From positions 1 to 64,000 of the forward strand of contig JALSGP010000007.1 in NCBI GenBank assembly GCA_026982705.1: a DNA stretch of 64,000 bases. Direction: 5' to 3'. Of this stretch, positions 16,283 to 26,707 are shown piece after piece (the stretch's first letter is position 1; every line of letters begins with the position of its first letter). Made by a program: the position numbers and the translations under genes. The stretch comes from Alphaproteobacteria bacterium (lineage in GTDB: Bacteria; Pseudomonadota; Alphaproteobacteria; Geminicoccales; Geminicoccaceae). The notes under the pieces were generated by a model, which ran no database searches, was not told the DNA's origin, and was given only the letters and a program-made list of their open reading frames with translations.

Positions 16283-18310
16283 GGGCACGAGGGGCCCCGC
16301 CGTCACCGCGCGCCGCGCTTCCGCCGCCGCCTCGGCCAGCAGATCGCGATGGTGATGGAGATCGGCGAAGCGCAGCCGCGGCATGCCGCTCTGCTGGACT
16401 CCCAGCACCTCGCCGGGCCCGCGCAGGGCCAGGTCCTCCTCGGCGATGCGGAAGCCGTCGTCGCAGGTGCGCAGGAGGGCGAGCCGCCGGCGGGCCGTGG
16501 CGGAGAGGGGTGGCGTGTGGAGGAGCAGGCAGATGCCCGGGCGCGTGCCCCGTCCCACCCGACCGCGGAGCTGGTGGAGCTGGGCGAGGCCGAAGCGCTG
16601 GGCCTGCTCCACCACCATGAAGGCGGCCTCCGGCACGTCCACGCCCACCTCCACCACCGTGGTGGCCACCAGCAGCCGCAGCCGACCGGCGGCGAAGGCG
16701 CGCAGGGCCCGCTCCCGCGCCGTCGGCGCGAGAGCGCCGTGGACCATCCCCACCACCTCGCCGAAGCGTGCCCGCAGCTCCGCGAAGCGGGTCTCGGCGG
16801 CGGCGATGTCACCGGCCTCCGCCGGCGCCACCGCCGGACAGATCCAGTAGCCCCGCTCGCCGCGGGCGAGCGCCCGGCCCACCGCCGCCACCACCTCGTC
16901 CCGTCGCCGTTCCGAGACCACCCGCGTCGTCACCGGCGCCCGCCCCGGCGGCCTCTCGTCCAGCCGCGAGACGTCGATGTCGCCGTACCAGCAGAGGAGC
17001 CGGGTGCGGGGGATGGGAGTGGCGGTGAGCATCAGCAGATGTGCGCCCGGCCCCTTGGCCACCAGCGCGAGGCGCTGGGCGACGCCGAACCGGTGCTGTT
17101 CGTCCACCACCGCGAGCGCGAGACGGGGGATCTCCACCTCCCGCTGGAAGAGGGCGTGGGTGCCGACGCAGAGGCGGAGCCGCCCCCCGGCCAGGGCCGC
17201 CAGCGTCCGCCGCCGCACCGGGGCCGGGTCGCGGCCGGTGAGCAGCCCCACCTCGAGCCCGAGGGGGGCGAGGAGACGGGCGAGGGTGGCGGCGTGCTGA
17301 CGGGCCAGCACGTCGGTGGGGGCCATGAGCACCGCCTGATGGCCCGCCTCTACCGCCACCAGCATGGCCAGCAGCGCCACCAGCGTCTTGCCGCTGCCCA
17401 CGTCGCCCTGCAGCAGCCGCATCATCGGCCGCGGGCGGGCGAGATCGGCGCGGATCTCGGCGAAGGCGCGCCGCTGGGCGCGGGTGGGGGCGTGGGGGAG
17501 ACGCTCCAGCAGCGCCCGCACCAGCCGGCCGTCGCCCACCAGCGCGGGGGCCCTCTCCTCGGCCCGCGTCCGCCGCACCAGGGCGAGGGCGAGCTGGAGG
17601 GCGAAGAGCTCGTCGAGGGCGAGGCGGCGGCGGGCCGGGGCGTCGGGATCCGGCGGTTCGTCGCCGCGCTGCAGCCGGGCCAGGGCCGCGCGGAAGCCCG
17701 GCAGGGCGAGCCGCCGGACCAGGGCCGGCTCGTGCCACTCCGGCGGCTCCGGCACCCTGGCCAGCGCCGCCTCCACCAGTCCGCGGAAGCGACCGGCGCC
17801 GATCTCCGCCGCCAGCGGCCACACCACCCGCCGTCCCGCCGCCACCTCGGCGGCGGCCGGCCGCGGATGGTGGATCTCGAGCCGCCCCCGGAACCGCACG
17901 AGGCGGCCCGCCACGTACAGCCGCCGGCCCGGCGGATAGGTCCTCGCGACGAGCGGCCGGCGGGCCCGGAAGAACACCAGATCGAGGGGACCGTCGGCGG
18001 TGCGCGCCTCGATGCGCAGCGGCGCCCGACCGCGGACGGCACGGTGGCGCAGGATCTCCACCTCCACCACCACCTCGCGGCCGAGGTCCTCCGGAAGGAG
18101 CCGCCCGCGGGGTTCCACCGCCCGCACCTCGCGGGGCAGGTGGAAGAGGAGATCGCGGAGACACGGCCGCGCCACGCCCAGCACCCGGGCGAGGCGGCGG
18201 GCGAGCGCGGGGCCGACCCCGTCCAGCGTCTCCAGCGGGGCGAACCAGCCGGCGGCCCCGTCCGTCGGTGTCGCGTCCCGGCCACTCGACAAGAAAGCGG
18301 CCCGTGCCAT
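16217..18310 (-). CDS. recG: ATP-dependent DNA helicase RecG
   Basis: It encodes 697 residues, the normal RecG length. It remodels stalled replication forks and branch-migrates Holliday junctions. The N-terminal wedge/OB domain is followed by superfamily 2 helicase motifs: QGDVGSGKT (Walker A), VVDEQHRFGV (motif II, DEQH), TATPIPRT (motif III) and TTVVEVGVDVPEA (motif V). A C-terminal LFDHDGARDLLRAG closes the protein. Its start codon lies only 23 bp from that of the divergent sdhE, so each gene's promoter must reach into the other gene. Confidence 0.96.
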   Translation of the reverse strand: MARAAFLSSGRDATPTDGAAGWFAPLETLDGVGPALARRLARVLGVARPCLRDLLFHLPREVRAVEPRGRLLPEDLGREVVVEVEILRHRAVRGRAPLRIEARTADGPLDLVFFRARRPLVARTYPPGRRLYVAGRLVRFRGRLEIHHPRPAAAEVAAGRRVVWPLAAEIGAGRFRGLVEAALARVPEPPEWHEPALVRRLALPGFRAALARLQRGDEPPDPDAPARRRLALDELFALQLALALVRRTRAEERAPALVGDGRLVRALLERLPHAPTRAQRRAFAEIRADLARPRPMMRLLQGDVGSGKTLVALLAMLVAVEAGHQAVLMAPTDVLARQHAATLARLLAPLGLEVGLLTGRDPAPVRRRTLAALAGGRLRLCVGTHALFQREVEIPRLALAVVDEQHRFGVAQRLALVAKGPGAHLLMLTATPIPRTRLLCWYGDIDVSRLDERPPGRAPVTTRVVSERRRDEVVAAVGRALARGERGYWICPAVAPAEAGDIAAAETRFAELRARFGEVVGMVHGALAPTARERALRAFAAGRLRLLVATTVVEVGVDVPEAAFMVVEQAQRFGLAQLHQLRGRVGRGTRPGICLLLHTPPLSATARRRLALLRTCDDGFRIAEEDLALRGPGEVLGVQQSGMPRLRFADLHHHRDLLAEAAAEARRAVTAGPLVPSRRLLLELFDHDGARDLLRAG

Positions 18311-18333
18311 CTCTACCGCGCGGAGATATGGCC

Positions 18334-18603
18334 ATGACCGAGTCCGAGACGAGCCTCCGGCGGAAACGCCTGCTCCACCGCAGCCGCTATCGCGGCTGTC
18401 TCGAGTGCGACATCCTGCTGGGCCGCTTCGCCGCGCGCCATCTTGCCGGCTTCGACGCGCGCCGGCTCGACCAGTTCGAGGCGCTGCTGGAGGAGGCGGA
18501 CGCGGACATCCTCGCCTGGGTGTCCGGGCGCCGGCCGGTGCCGGCCCGCCACGACAACGAGGTCATGGCCCTGCTGCGACGCTTCGACCCCGCTGCCCGA
18601 TGA
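18334..18603 (+). CDS. sdhE: FAD assembly factor SdhE
   Basis: It encodes 89 residues of the SdhE/YgfY family, which helps attach FAD covalently to the flavoprotein subunit of succinate dehydrogenase. The FAD-contact motif RGxxE is present as YRGCLECD, within a small five-helix domain of normal size. ATG 18334 is preferred over ATG 18328 because GGAG (18322-18325) is then 8 nt away. It ends ATGA with mfd; recG-sdhE-mfd is a familiar alphaproteobacterial neighbourhood. Confidence 0.93.
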   Translation: MTESETSLRRKRLLHRSRYRGCLECDILLGRFAARHLAGFDARRLDQFEALLEEADADILAWVSGRRPVPARHDNEVMALLRRFDPAAR

Positions 18604-21600
18604 GTGCCGAGGCCCCGCCGTCCGTCGCCGCGGCGGCCACCGCGGAGAGCACCGCCGCACCGCCGGAGACCCTCGTCGTCCGCGCCCGCGAGGGGGCGGA
18701 CGCCGCCTTCCTGCTCCGTCTCCTCGCCGAGCGCCGGCCGCCGCTGCTGGTCCACGTGGCCCGCGACGCCGAACGGCTGGATCGGATGGCGCGGCTCCTG
18801 CGCTTCCTCGACTGTCCCGTCCCCATCCTCCGCTATCCCGCCTGGGACTGCCTGCCCTACGACCGCGTCTCGCCGCAGGGCACGCTCATGGCCGAGCGTC
18901 TCGCCACGCTCCGGCGACTGGCGATGGAGGCGCGGGGGCCGCGGCTGCTGCTGACCACCGCCAACGCCCTGGTCCAGCGCACGGTGCCGCGGGAAGTGGC
19001 GCGCGCGGCGGTGCTGGAGCTGCGGCCGGAGCGCCGGCTGGGCCGCGAGGCGCTGGTGAGACATCTGGAGCGGACCGGCCATCGCCGCGGCGCGACGGTG
19101 ACGGAACCGGGCGAATACGCCGTCCGCGGCGGCCTCGTGGACGTCTGGCCCATGGGCGCGAAGCGGCCGGTGCGGGTGGACTTCTTCGGCGAGGTGATCG
19201 AGAGCCTGCGCGCCTTCGATCCCGAGAGCCAGCGCAGCGAGGGGCGGCTGCGGCGGGCGGTGGTGGGGCCGGTGAGCGAGGTGCTGCTGGAGGAGGAGAC
19301 CATCGGACGCTTCCGTGACCGCTTCCTCCGCCAGTTCGGCGCCGTCACCGACGATCCCCTCTTCGAGGCGGTGGCGGCGGGCCGGCCGTGGCCGGGCATG
19401 GAGCACTGGCTGCCCCTCTTCTACGAGCGGCTCGAGACCCTCTTCGATCTGCTGCCGTCGGGCACGCTGCTCGCCCTCGACGAGCCGGTGCCGGAGGCCA
19501 TGCGGGCCCGCCTCGCCCAGGTGGGCGAGCACTACGAGGCCCGGCGGGCGCCGGATGCCGCCGACGGCAGCTTCGGTGCCGGCGCGCCCTACCGGCCGGT
19601 GCCGCCGGAGAGCCTCTATCTCGACGAGCACGAGCTGGCCCGTCGCCTCGCCGGTCTCGAACGCTTCCTGCTGAGCCCCTTCGAGCGCCCCACCGGCACC
19701 GGCGGCGGCCGGGTGGTGGCGCTGGAGGTGCGCCCGGCCCGGGACTTCGCCGCCGAGCGCCACGCCCGCGACGGCGGTCTGTTCGCGGAGGTGGCGGCCC
19801 ATCTGGAGGCGCAGCGCCGGCGCGGCCTCCGGCCGGTGGTGACGGCGTCCGGCGAGGGGGCGGCGGAGCGCCTGCGCCAGCTCCTCGCCGACCACGGTCT
19901 CGGCGGCACTCGTACCGTTTCCCGTCTCGCCGAGCTGGAGCCGGGGCAGGTGGGCTTCGCCGCCCTGCCGATGGATCACGGTCTGGAGGCGCCGGACCTC
20001 GGCCTCCACCTCCTCACCGAGGCCGACATCCTGGGCGAGCACATCGGCCGGCCCAGGCGGCGGTCCAGGCGGGGACGCGCGGGCGTCCTCGACCTCTCGC
20101 TGCTGGAGCCGGGCGATCTCGTGGTCCATGCCGACCACGGCATCGGCCGCTTCCGCGGCCTCGCCACCCTGGACGTGGCGGGCGCGCCCCACGACTGCCT
20201 CGAGATCGAATACGCCGGCGGCGATCGCCTCTACGTGCCGGTGGAGAATCTGGATCTCGTGAGCCGCTACGGTCGCGGCGAGGAGGTCCCGCTCGACCGG
20301 CTGGGCGGTGCCTCCTGGCAGCAGCGCAAGGCCCGCGCCAAGAAGCGCATCCGCGAGATGGCGGAGGAGCTGGTGCGCGTCGCCGCCGCCCGCCGGCTCG
20401 AACGCGCGCCGCGCTTCACCCTGCCCGAGGGCCTCTACGAGGAGTTCGTGGCCCGTTTCCCCTACGAGGAGACGGAGGACCAGGCCCGCGCCATCGAGGC
20501 GGTGCTGGAGGATCTCGCCTCGGGTCGGCCCATGGACCGGCTGGTGTGCGGCGACGTGGGCTTCGGCAAGACGGAGGTGGCGCTGCGGGCGGCCTTCGTG
20601 GTGGCCACGGCCGGCGCCCAGGTGGCGGTGCTGTGCCCCACCACCCTCCTCGCCCGCCAGCACGCCCGCGTCTTCCGCGAGCGCTTCGCCGGCCTGCCGG
20701 TGCGCATCGCCGAGCTCTCCCGTCTCACCGCCCCGCGGGAGGCCCGCCGCGTCCGGGAAGCCCTGGCGCGGGGCGAGATCGACATCGTCGTCGGCACCCA
20801 TGCGCTGCTGTCGGCCGACGTGCGCTTCGCCGACCTGGGTCTGCTGGTGATCGACGAGGAGCAGCGCTTCGGCGTCGCCCACAAGGAGCGGCTCAAGAAG
20901 CTGCGGGCCCGGGTCCACGTGCTCACCCTGACGGCCACGCCCATTCCCCGCACCCTCCACATGGCGCTGGGCGGGCTCAAGGACCTGTCGGTGATCGCCA
21001 CGCCGCCGGTGGACCGGCTGGCGGTCCGCACCTTCGTGATGCCCTTCGATCCGCTGGTGGTGCGGGAGGCGATCCTGCGCGAGTACCATCGGGGCGGGCA
21101 GACCTTCTACGTCTGCCCCCACATCTCCGATCTCGAGCGGGTGGCGGCGCGGGTGCGCGAGCTGGTGCCGCAGGTCAGGGTGGCGGTGGCCCACGGCCGC
21201 ATGCCGGCCCGGGAACTGGAACGGGTGATGGCCGCCTTCGACCAGCGGCGGGTGGACGTGCTGGTGGCCACCGACATCGTCGAGAACGGCCTCGACATCC
21301 CCACCGCCAACACGCTGGTGGTCCACCGCGCCGACCGCTTCGGCCTCGCCCAGCTCCACCAGCTCCGGGGACGCATCGGCCGCGCCAGGGTGCGGGGCTA
21401 TGCCTATTTCACCTGGCCGGCCGGTCGCATCCTCGACGGCCCCGCCCGCCGACGGCTGGAGGTGCTGCAGTCGCTCACGGGACTCGGCGCCGGCTTCCAG
21501 CTCGCCGCCTACGACCTCGACATCCGCGGCGCCGGCAATCTGCTGGGAGCCGAACAGAGCGGCCACATCCGCGAGGTGGGGTTCGAACTCTACAACCGCA

Positions 21601-22133
21601 TGCTGGAGGAGGCCGTCGAGGAGCTGCGGGCCGCCGAGGGCGCGCGCCCGGCCGAGTCACGCTTCACCCCGCAGATCTCCATCGACGCCGCCGCCCTGCT
21701 GCCCGAGGCCTACGTGCCGGATCTCGACCTGCGGCTGCGCCTCTACCGCCGCCTCGCCGCCCTCGAGACGCCGGAGGAGCTGGACGCCTTCGCCGCCGAG
21801 CTGGTGGACCGCTTCGGCCCGCTGCCGGAGGAGACCCGCCAGCTGCTGGACCTCGTCGCCATCAAGCAGCTCTGTCGCCGCGCCCACGTGGCGCGGCTGG
21901 ATGCCGGCCCCCGCGGTCTCGTGGTGGCCTTCCACGAGGATCGCTTCCCGCGGCCGGAGCGGCTGGTGCGCCGCATCGCCGAGTCCGGCGGCCGCATGAA
22001 GGTGCGGCCGGATCATCGGCTGGTGGTGCGGATGGAGACCCGCGATCCCCGCGAACGGCTGCTGCGCGCCCGCGAACTGGCCGCCGAACTCGCCGCCCTC
22101 GCCGCCCGAGGCCCGGTGCTGACGGGCGTGTGA
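18600..22133 (+). CDS. mfd: Transcription-repair coupling factor Mfd
   Basis: It encodes 1177 residues. Mfd removes RNA polymerase stalled at lesions and recruits UvrA. The N-terminal UvrB-like domain (about 20-350) is followed by the RNA-polymerase-interacting domain starting LEPGDLVVHADHGIGRF (about 500). RecG-like helicase motifs then appear: CGDVGFGKTEVAL (Walker A), VIDEEQRFGV (motif II, DEEQ) and TATPIPRTLHMAL (motif III). The C-terminal TRCF domain occupies about 1000-1177. The ATG overlaps the sdhE stop (ATGA), so the two are translationally coupled. Confidence 0.96.
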   Translation: MSAEAPPSVAAAATAESTAAPPETLVVRAREGADAAFLLRLLAERRPPLLVHVARDAERLDRMARLLRFLDCPVPILRYPAWDCLPYDRVSPQGTLMAERLATLRRLAMEARGPRLLLTTANALVQRTVPREVARAAVLELRPERRLGREALVRHLERTGHRRGATVTEPGEYAVRGGLVDVWPMGAKRPVRVDFFGEVIESLRAFDPESQRSEGRLRRAVVGPVSEVLLEEETIGRFRDRFLRQFGAVTDDPLFEAVAAGRPWPGMEHWLPLFYERLETLFDLLPSGTLLALDEPVPEAMRARLAQVGEHYEARRAPDAADGSFGAGAPYRPVPPESLYLDEHELARRLAGLERFLLSPFERPTGTGGGRVVALEVRPARDFAAERHARDGGLFAEVAAHLEAQRRRGLRPVVTASGEGAAERLRQLLADHGLGGTRTVSRLAELEPGQVGFAALPMDHGLEAPDLGLHLLTEADILGEHIGRPRRRSRRGRAGVLDLSLLEPGDLVVHADHGIGRFRGLATLDVAGAPHDCLEIEYAGGDRLYVPVENLDLVSRYGRGEEVPLDRLGGASWQQRKARAKKRIREMAEELVRVAAARRLERAPRFTLPEGLYEEFVARFPYEETEDQARAIEAVLEDLASGRPMDRLVCGDVGFGKTEVALRAAFVVATAGAQVAVLCPTTLLARQHARVFRERFAGLPVRIAELSRLTAPREARRVREALARGEIDIVVGTHALLSADVRFADLGLLVIDEEQRFGVAHKERLKKLRARVHVLTLTATPIPRTLHMALGGLKDLSVIATPPVDRLAVRTFVMPFDPLVVREAILREYHRGGQTFYVCPHISDLERVAARVRELVPQVRVAVAHGRMPARELERVMAAFDQRRVDVLVATDIVENGLDIPTANTLVVHRADRFGLAQLHQLRGRIGRARVRGYAYFTWPAGRILDGPARRRLEVLQSLTGLGAGFQLAAYDLDIRGAGNLLGAEQSGHIREVGFELYNRMLEEAVEELRAAEGARPAESRFTPQISIDAAALLPEAYVPDLDLRLRLYRRLAALETPEELDAFAAELVDRFGPLPEETRQLLDLVAIKQLCRRAHVARLDAGPRGLVVAFHEDRFPRPERLVRRIAESGGRMKVRPDHRLVVRMETRDPRERLLRARELAAELAALAARGPVLTGV

Positions 22134-22185
22134 CGTGACCTATCTCGGAAGGAGGCGACTGGCGCGGGCCCGGCTCGCGCGATAG

Positions 22186-23295
<1,110 letters not shown>

Positions 23296-23359
23296 GGCCC
23301 GGCCGTGGCCTCGGTGCGCGCATGGGTCCGCGGGAGTCCCGGTCGGGGAGGTAGGTTCG

Positions 23360-24319
23360 GTGGCACGAGCCGCGGCGCGTAGCCCCACCTCCGAGGACAT
23401 CCGCCGGCTGCTGTGGCAGCGCCGCCTGCGTCTGTGGTGGCTGCTGCTGCGCCGCGTCCTCCGCCGCTTCGCCATCCTCTCCGGGGCGGTGCTGTGTGCC
23501 GTGCTGCTGGTGGCGGCCAAGCTCGACATCGCCCTGGTCCGCTTCGTCCAGGCCCGCGCCGGCGATGCCGCCGCGCTGGTGCTCGATGCCGTCCGCCTGC
23601 CCCTTGCCGCCGTCGGCCGGCTGGGCGAGACGGTCGGGGAGATCGTGGCGGTGTGGCGCGAGAACCGCCGGCTGGAGGCGGAGAACCGGCGGCTGCTGGA
23701 ATGGCGGCGCGAGGCCATCCGTCTGTCGGTGGAGAATCAGGCGCTCCGGCGCATGCTGGCCATGCCCACGGTGCCCATGCCCATGCGCCGCACCGCCGCC
23801 CGGGTGGTGGCGGACCCCGGTTCCGCCTTCGCCCACACCCGCCTCGTCGACGCCGGCAGCGAGCGCGGCATCCGCGTGGGCATGCCGGTGATGGACGACC
23901 ACGGCCTCGTGGGCCGGGTGGTGGCGGTGGGACGCTGGAGCGCCCGCATCCTGCTGCTGCTGGACTCCGCCTCCCGCATTCCGGTGGTGGTGGAACCCTC
24001 CGGCGACCACGCCATCCTCGAGGGGAACAACGGCCCCCATCCCGGCCTGCGCTTCCTGCCGCTGGAGCCGCGGGTCGAGGTGGGCGACCGGGTGCTCACC
24101 AGCGGCGCCGGCGGCCTGTTCCCGCCGGGGCTGCCGGTGGGCGAGGTGGTGGCGGTGGGCGAGCGCGGGGTGGAGGTGCGTCCCTACGCCGACTGGAGCC
24201 GCCTCGATCACGTGGTGGTGCTGGACTGGCGGCCGCTGCCGCCACCGCCCGCCGATGCCCAGCCGGCCCCGCCCGTCGCCGTCCCCGCCCCCGCCGCGGC
24301 CCCGGAGGCCGGGACATGA
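23360..24319 (+). CDS. mreC: Rod shape-determining protein MreC
   Basis: It encodes 319 residues. A basic N-terminal tail leads to one membrane helix (about 34-54, ILSGAVLCAVLLVAAKL). A coiled coil (about 95-130, WRENRRLEAENRRLLEWRR) and a periplasmic beta domain (about 140-295) follow, which interact with PBP2 to activate elongation. The C-terminal tail is rich in Pro and Ala. The GTG start is preceded by GGGGAGG. Its stop overlaps the mreD ATG. Confidence 0.94.
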   Translation: MARAAARSPTSEDIRRLLWQRRLRLWWLLLRRVLRRFAILSGAVLCAVLLVAAKLDIALVRFVQARAGDAAALVLDAVRLPLAAVGRLGETVGEIVAVWRENRRLEAENRRLLEWRREAIRLSVENQALRRMLAMPTVPMPMRRTAARVVADPGSAFAHTRLVDAGSERGIRVGMPVMDDHGLVGRVVAVGRWSARILLLLDSASRIPVVVEPSGDHAILEGNNGPHPGLRFLPLEPRVEVGDRVLTSGAGGLFPPGLPVGEVVAVGERGVEVRPYADWSRLDHVVVLDWRPLPPPPADAQPAPPVAVPAPAAAPEAGT

Positions 24320-24849
24320 TCGGCGCCCGCACCACCCTCGCCCGTCTGGCGCGCCGGCAGCTCCCCATGGTCAGCGCCCTCGCCGCGGTGCTGGTGGACC
24401 TGGCGCCGCTGCCGGATGCCGCACCCCACAGCCTGTTTCCCCTGGCGACCCCGATGGTGACCTTCCACTGGGCGCTGCGGCGGCCGGATCTGTTCACCCC
24501 CCTCTCCTTCCTGCTGGTGGGGCTGGTGCTGGACGCCGCGGGCGGTCTGCCGCTGGGGACCACCGGCCTCGCCCTGCTGGCCGCCGCCGCCCTCGTCCAC
24601 GGCCGCGAACGCGTCCTGCTCGCCCAGCCGCCGCTGCTGCTGTGGGGGGCCTTCGCCCTCTTCCTCGCCGTCTTCGAGGGCGTGCGCTGGAGCGTGGTGG
24701 GGCTGTGGCACGGTCTCGAGGCGCGCCCCCTCGGCCCGCTGCTGGGCGAGTATCTGATCACGGTCTCGGTGCAGCCGCTCATGGGACCGCTGCTGGCGCC
24801 GCTGGAGCGGTGGGTGGGACGGATCCGCCATGCGACCGGATCTCGATAG
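24316..24849 (+). CDS. mreD: Rod shape-determining membrane protein MreD
   Basis: It encodes 177 residues with about five hydrophobic segments and the family-typical stretch FLLVGLVLDAAGGLPLGTTG. MreD is an integral inner-membrane partner of MreC in the elongasome. Its ATG overlaps the mreC stop, and its last 20 bp overlap the start of mrdA, so the operon is tightly coupled here. Confidence 0.92.
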   Translation: MIGARTTLARLARRQLPMVSALAAVLVDLAPLPDAAPHSLFPLATPMVTFHWALRRPDLFTPLSFLLVGLVLDAAGGLPLGTTGLALLAAAALVHGRERVLLAQPPLLLWGAFALFLAVFEGVRWSVVGLWHGLEARPLGPLLGEYLITVSVQPLMGPLLAPLERWVGRIRHATGSR

Positions 24850-26707
24850 GGCGAAGCTCTTCACCCGCCGGGCGGTGGTGGTGGGCGCGGCGCAGCTCGC
24901 CGCCTTCGGCGCCCTGGTGGTGCGACTGTGGCAGCTCCAGGTGCGCGACGGGGCCCGCTATGCCGAGCTCGCCCGCGACAACCGGGTGGCCATCCGCTTC
25001 CTCGCCCCGCCGCGGGGCCGCATCTTCGACCGCCGCGGTCGGCCCCTCGCCGTCAACGTGCCCACCTACCGGGTGCGGCTGGTGCGCGAGCGGGCGCCCG
25101 ATCTCGACACGACCCTCGCCCGCCTCGCCCGCATTCTCCCGCTGCCGCCGCGCCGGCTGGCGGAGGTGCGCCGCCAGGCCCTCGCCCGTCGTCCCTTCGT
25201 CCCCGTCACCATCCGCGACGATCTCTCCTGGGAGGAGCTCGCCCGCATCGCCGTCCATCTGCCGGAGCTGCCGGGTCTGCTCCTGGAATCGGCGCTGCTG
25301 CGCGACTATCCCCACGGCCCCGTGCTCGCCCACATCCTCGGCTATGTGGGGCCGGTGGCCAAGGAGGACCTGCGGCGCGACCCGGATCCGCTCCTGCGCC
25401 TGCCCGAGTTCCGCATCGGCAAGACCGGTCTCGAGCGCACCTACGACCGCCGTCTGCGCGGCCGCGCCGGCCGGGTGGAGGTGGAGGTCAACGCCGTCGG
25501 TCGCGAGATCCGGGCCATCTCGCGCGACGAGGGCGAGGCCGGCGAGGATCTGGAGATCAGCCTCGACCTCGAGCTGCAGCGTTTCTGCTTCGACCGTCTC
25601 GCCCGCGAGCGGGCGGCCGCGGCGGTGGTGCTGGATGCCGTCACCGGCGCGGTGCTGGCCTCCGCCTCGATTCCCGGCTACGATCCGCGCCCCTTCACCA
25701 ACGGCATCGACGCCCGCACCTGGCGCCAGCTGGTGGGCAATCCCCTCCATCCGCTGGTGGACAAGTGCATCCAGGGCCAGTATCCGCCCGGTTCCACCTT
25801 CAAGATGGTCACCGCCATCGCCGCCCTCGAGGCGGGGCTGGTGAGCCCGGGCTACGAGGTGTTCTGTCCCGGCTACCTGGATCTCGGCAACACGCGCTTC
25901 CACTGCTGGAAGCGCGGCGGGCACGGTCGCATCGCCCTGGTCCAGGCGCTGGCCCAGTCCTGCGACGTCTATTTCTACGATCTCGCCCGCCGTGTCGGCA
26001 TCGACGCCCTCGCCGCCACCGCCCGCCGCTTCGGCATCGGCGAGCGTTTCGGCGTCGATCTGCCGGGCGAACGGAGCGGTCTCATGCCCACCCGCGCCTG
26101 GAAGCGGCGCCGCTTCGGCCGTCCCTGGCAGAAGGGCGAGACGCTGATCGCCGGCATCGGCCAGGGCTTCGTGCTGGCGACACCGCTCCAGCTCGCGGTG
26201 ATGACGGCGCGGCTGTGCAACGGCGGGCGGGCGGTCCGCCCCTGGTTCGTGCGCGACCGCTTCCCCGAGGCGGCGGATCCCACCGGCCGCAGCTGGCCCT
26301 CCCTCGAACTGCCGCGCGCCGGGCTGGAGGCGGTGCTGCGGGGCATGTACGAAACGGTCAACGGCCGTCTCGGCACCGCCCGGGCATCACGCCTCGATCT
26401 CCCCGGCATCGCCATGGCCGGCAAGACCGGCACCAGTCAGGTCCGCCGGATCACGCGCAAGGAGCGTCTCACCGGCGCCTACCGGGAGGAGAAGCCCTGG
26501 GAGGAGCGCGATCACGCCCTCTTCGTCTGCTACGCGCCTTTCGAGGCGCCGCGCTACGTGGTGGCGGTGGTGGTGGAACACGGCGGCAGCGGGGCCAGGA
26601 CGGCCGCGCCCATCGCCCGCGACATCATGCGCCGGACCCTCGAGATCGATCCGGCGGAGACCGGCGTGCTCACCGCCGCCCTCGCCCGCGGGAAGGACCG
26701 GGGATGA
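24830..26707 (+). CDS. mrdA: Penicillin-binding protein 2 (peptidoglycan transpeptidase)
   Basis: It encodes 625 residues. One N-terminal membrane anchor (about 14-36) is followed by the dimerisation domain containing PPRGRIFDRRGRPLA and by the transpeptidase domain. The catalytic motifs are STFK (PGSTFKMV), SCD in the SxN position (AQSCDVYFYD), and KTG (AGKTGTSQV). It crosslinks lateral-wall peptidoglycan together with RodA. Its stop overlaps the RodA ATG. Confidence 0.96.
   Translation: MRPDLDRAKLFTRRAVVVGAAQLAAFGALVVRLWQLQVRDGARYAELARDNRVAIRFLAPPRGRIFDRRGRPLAVNVPTYRVRLVRERAPDLDTTLARLARILPLPPRRLAEVRRQALARRPFVPVTIRDDLSWEELARIAVHLPELPGLLLESALLRDYPHGPVLAHILGYVGPVAKEDLRRDPDPLLRLPEFRIGKTGLERTYDRRLRGRAGRVEVEVNAVGREIRAISRDEGEAGEDLEISLDLELQRFCFDRLARERAAAAVVLDAVTGAVLASASIPGYDPRPFTNGIDARTWRQLVGNPLHPLVDKCIQGQYPPGSTFKMVTAIAALEAGLVSPGYEVFCPGYLDLGNTRFHCWKRGGHGRIALVQALAQSCDVYFYDLARRVGIDALAATARRFGIGERFGVDLPGERSGLMPTRAWKRRRFGRPWQKGETLIAGIGQGFVLATPLQLAVMTARLCNGGRAVRPWFVRDRFPEAADPTGRSWPSLELPRAGLEAVLRGMYETVNGRLGTARASRLDLPGIAMAGKTGTSQVRRITRKERLTGAYREEKPWEERDHALFVCYAPFEAPRYVVAVVVEHGGSGARTAAPIARDIMRRTLEIDPAETGVLTAALARGKDRG

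Noticed and set aside
18387-21566. 1059-codon frame opposite mfd
   Set aside because: A compositional shadow of mfd: low-complexity His/Glu/Gly sequence, no ribosome site or motif.
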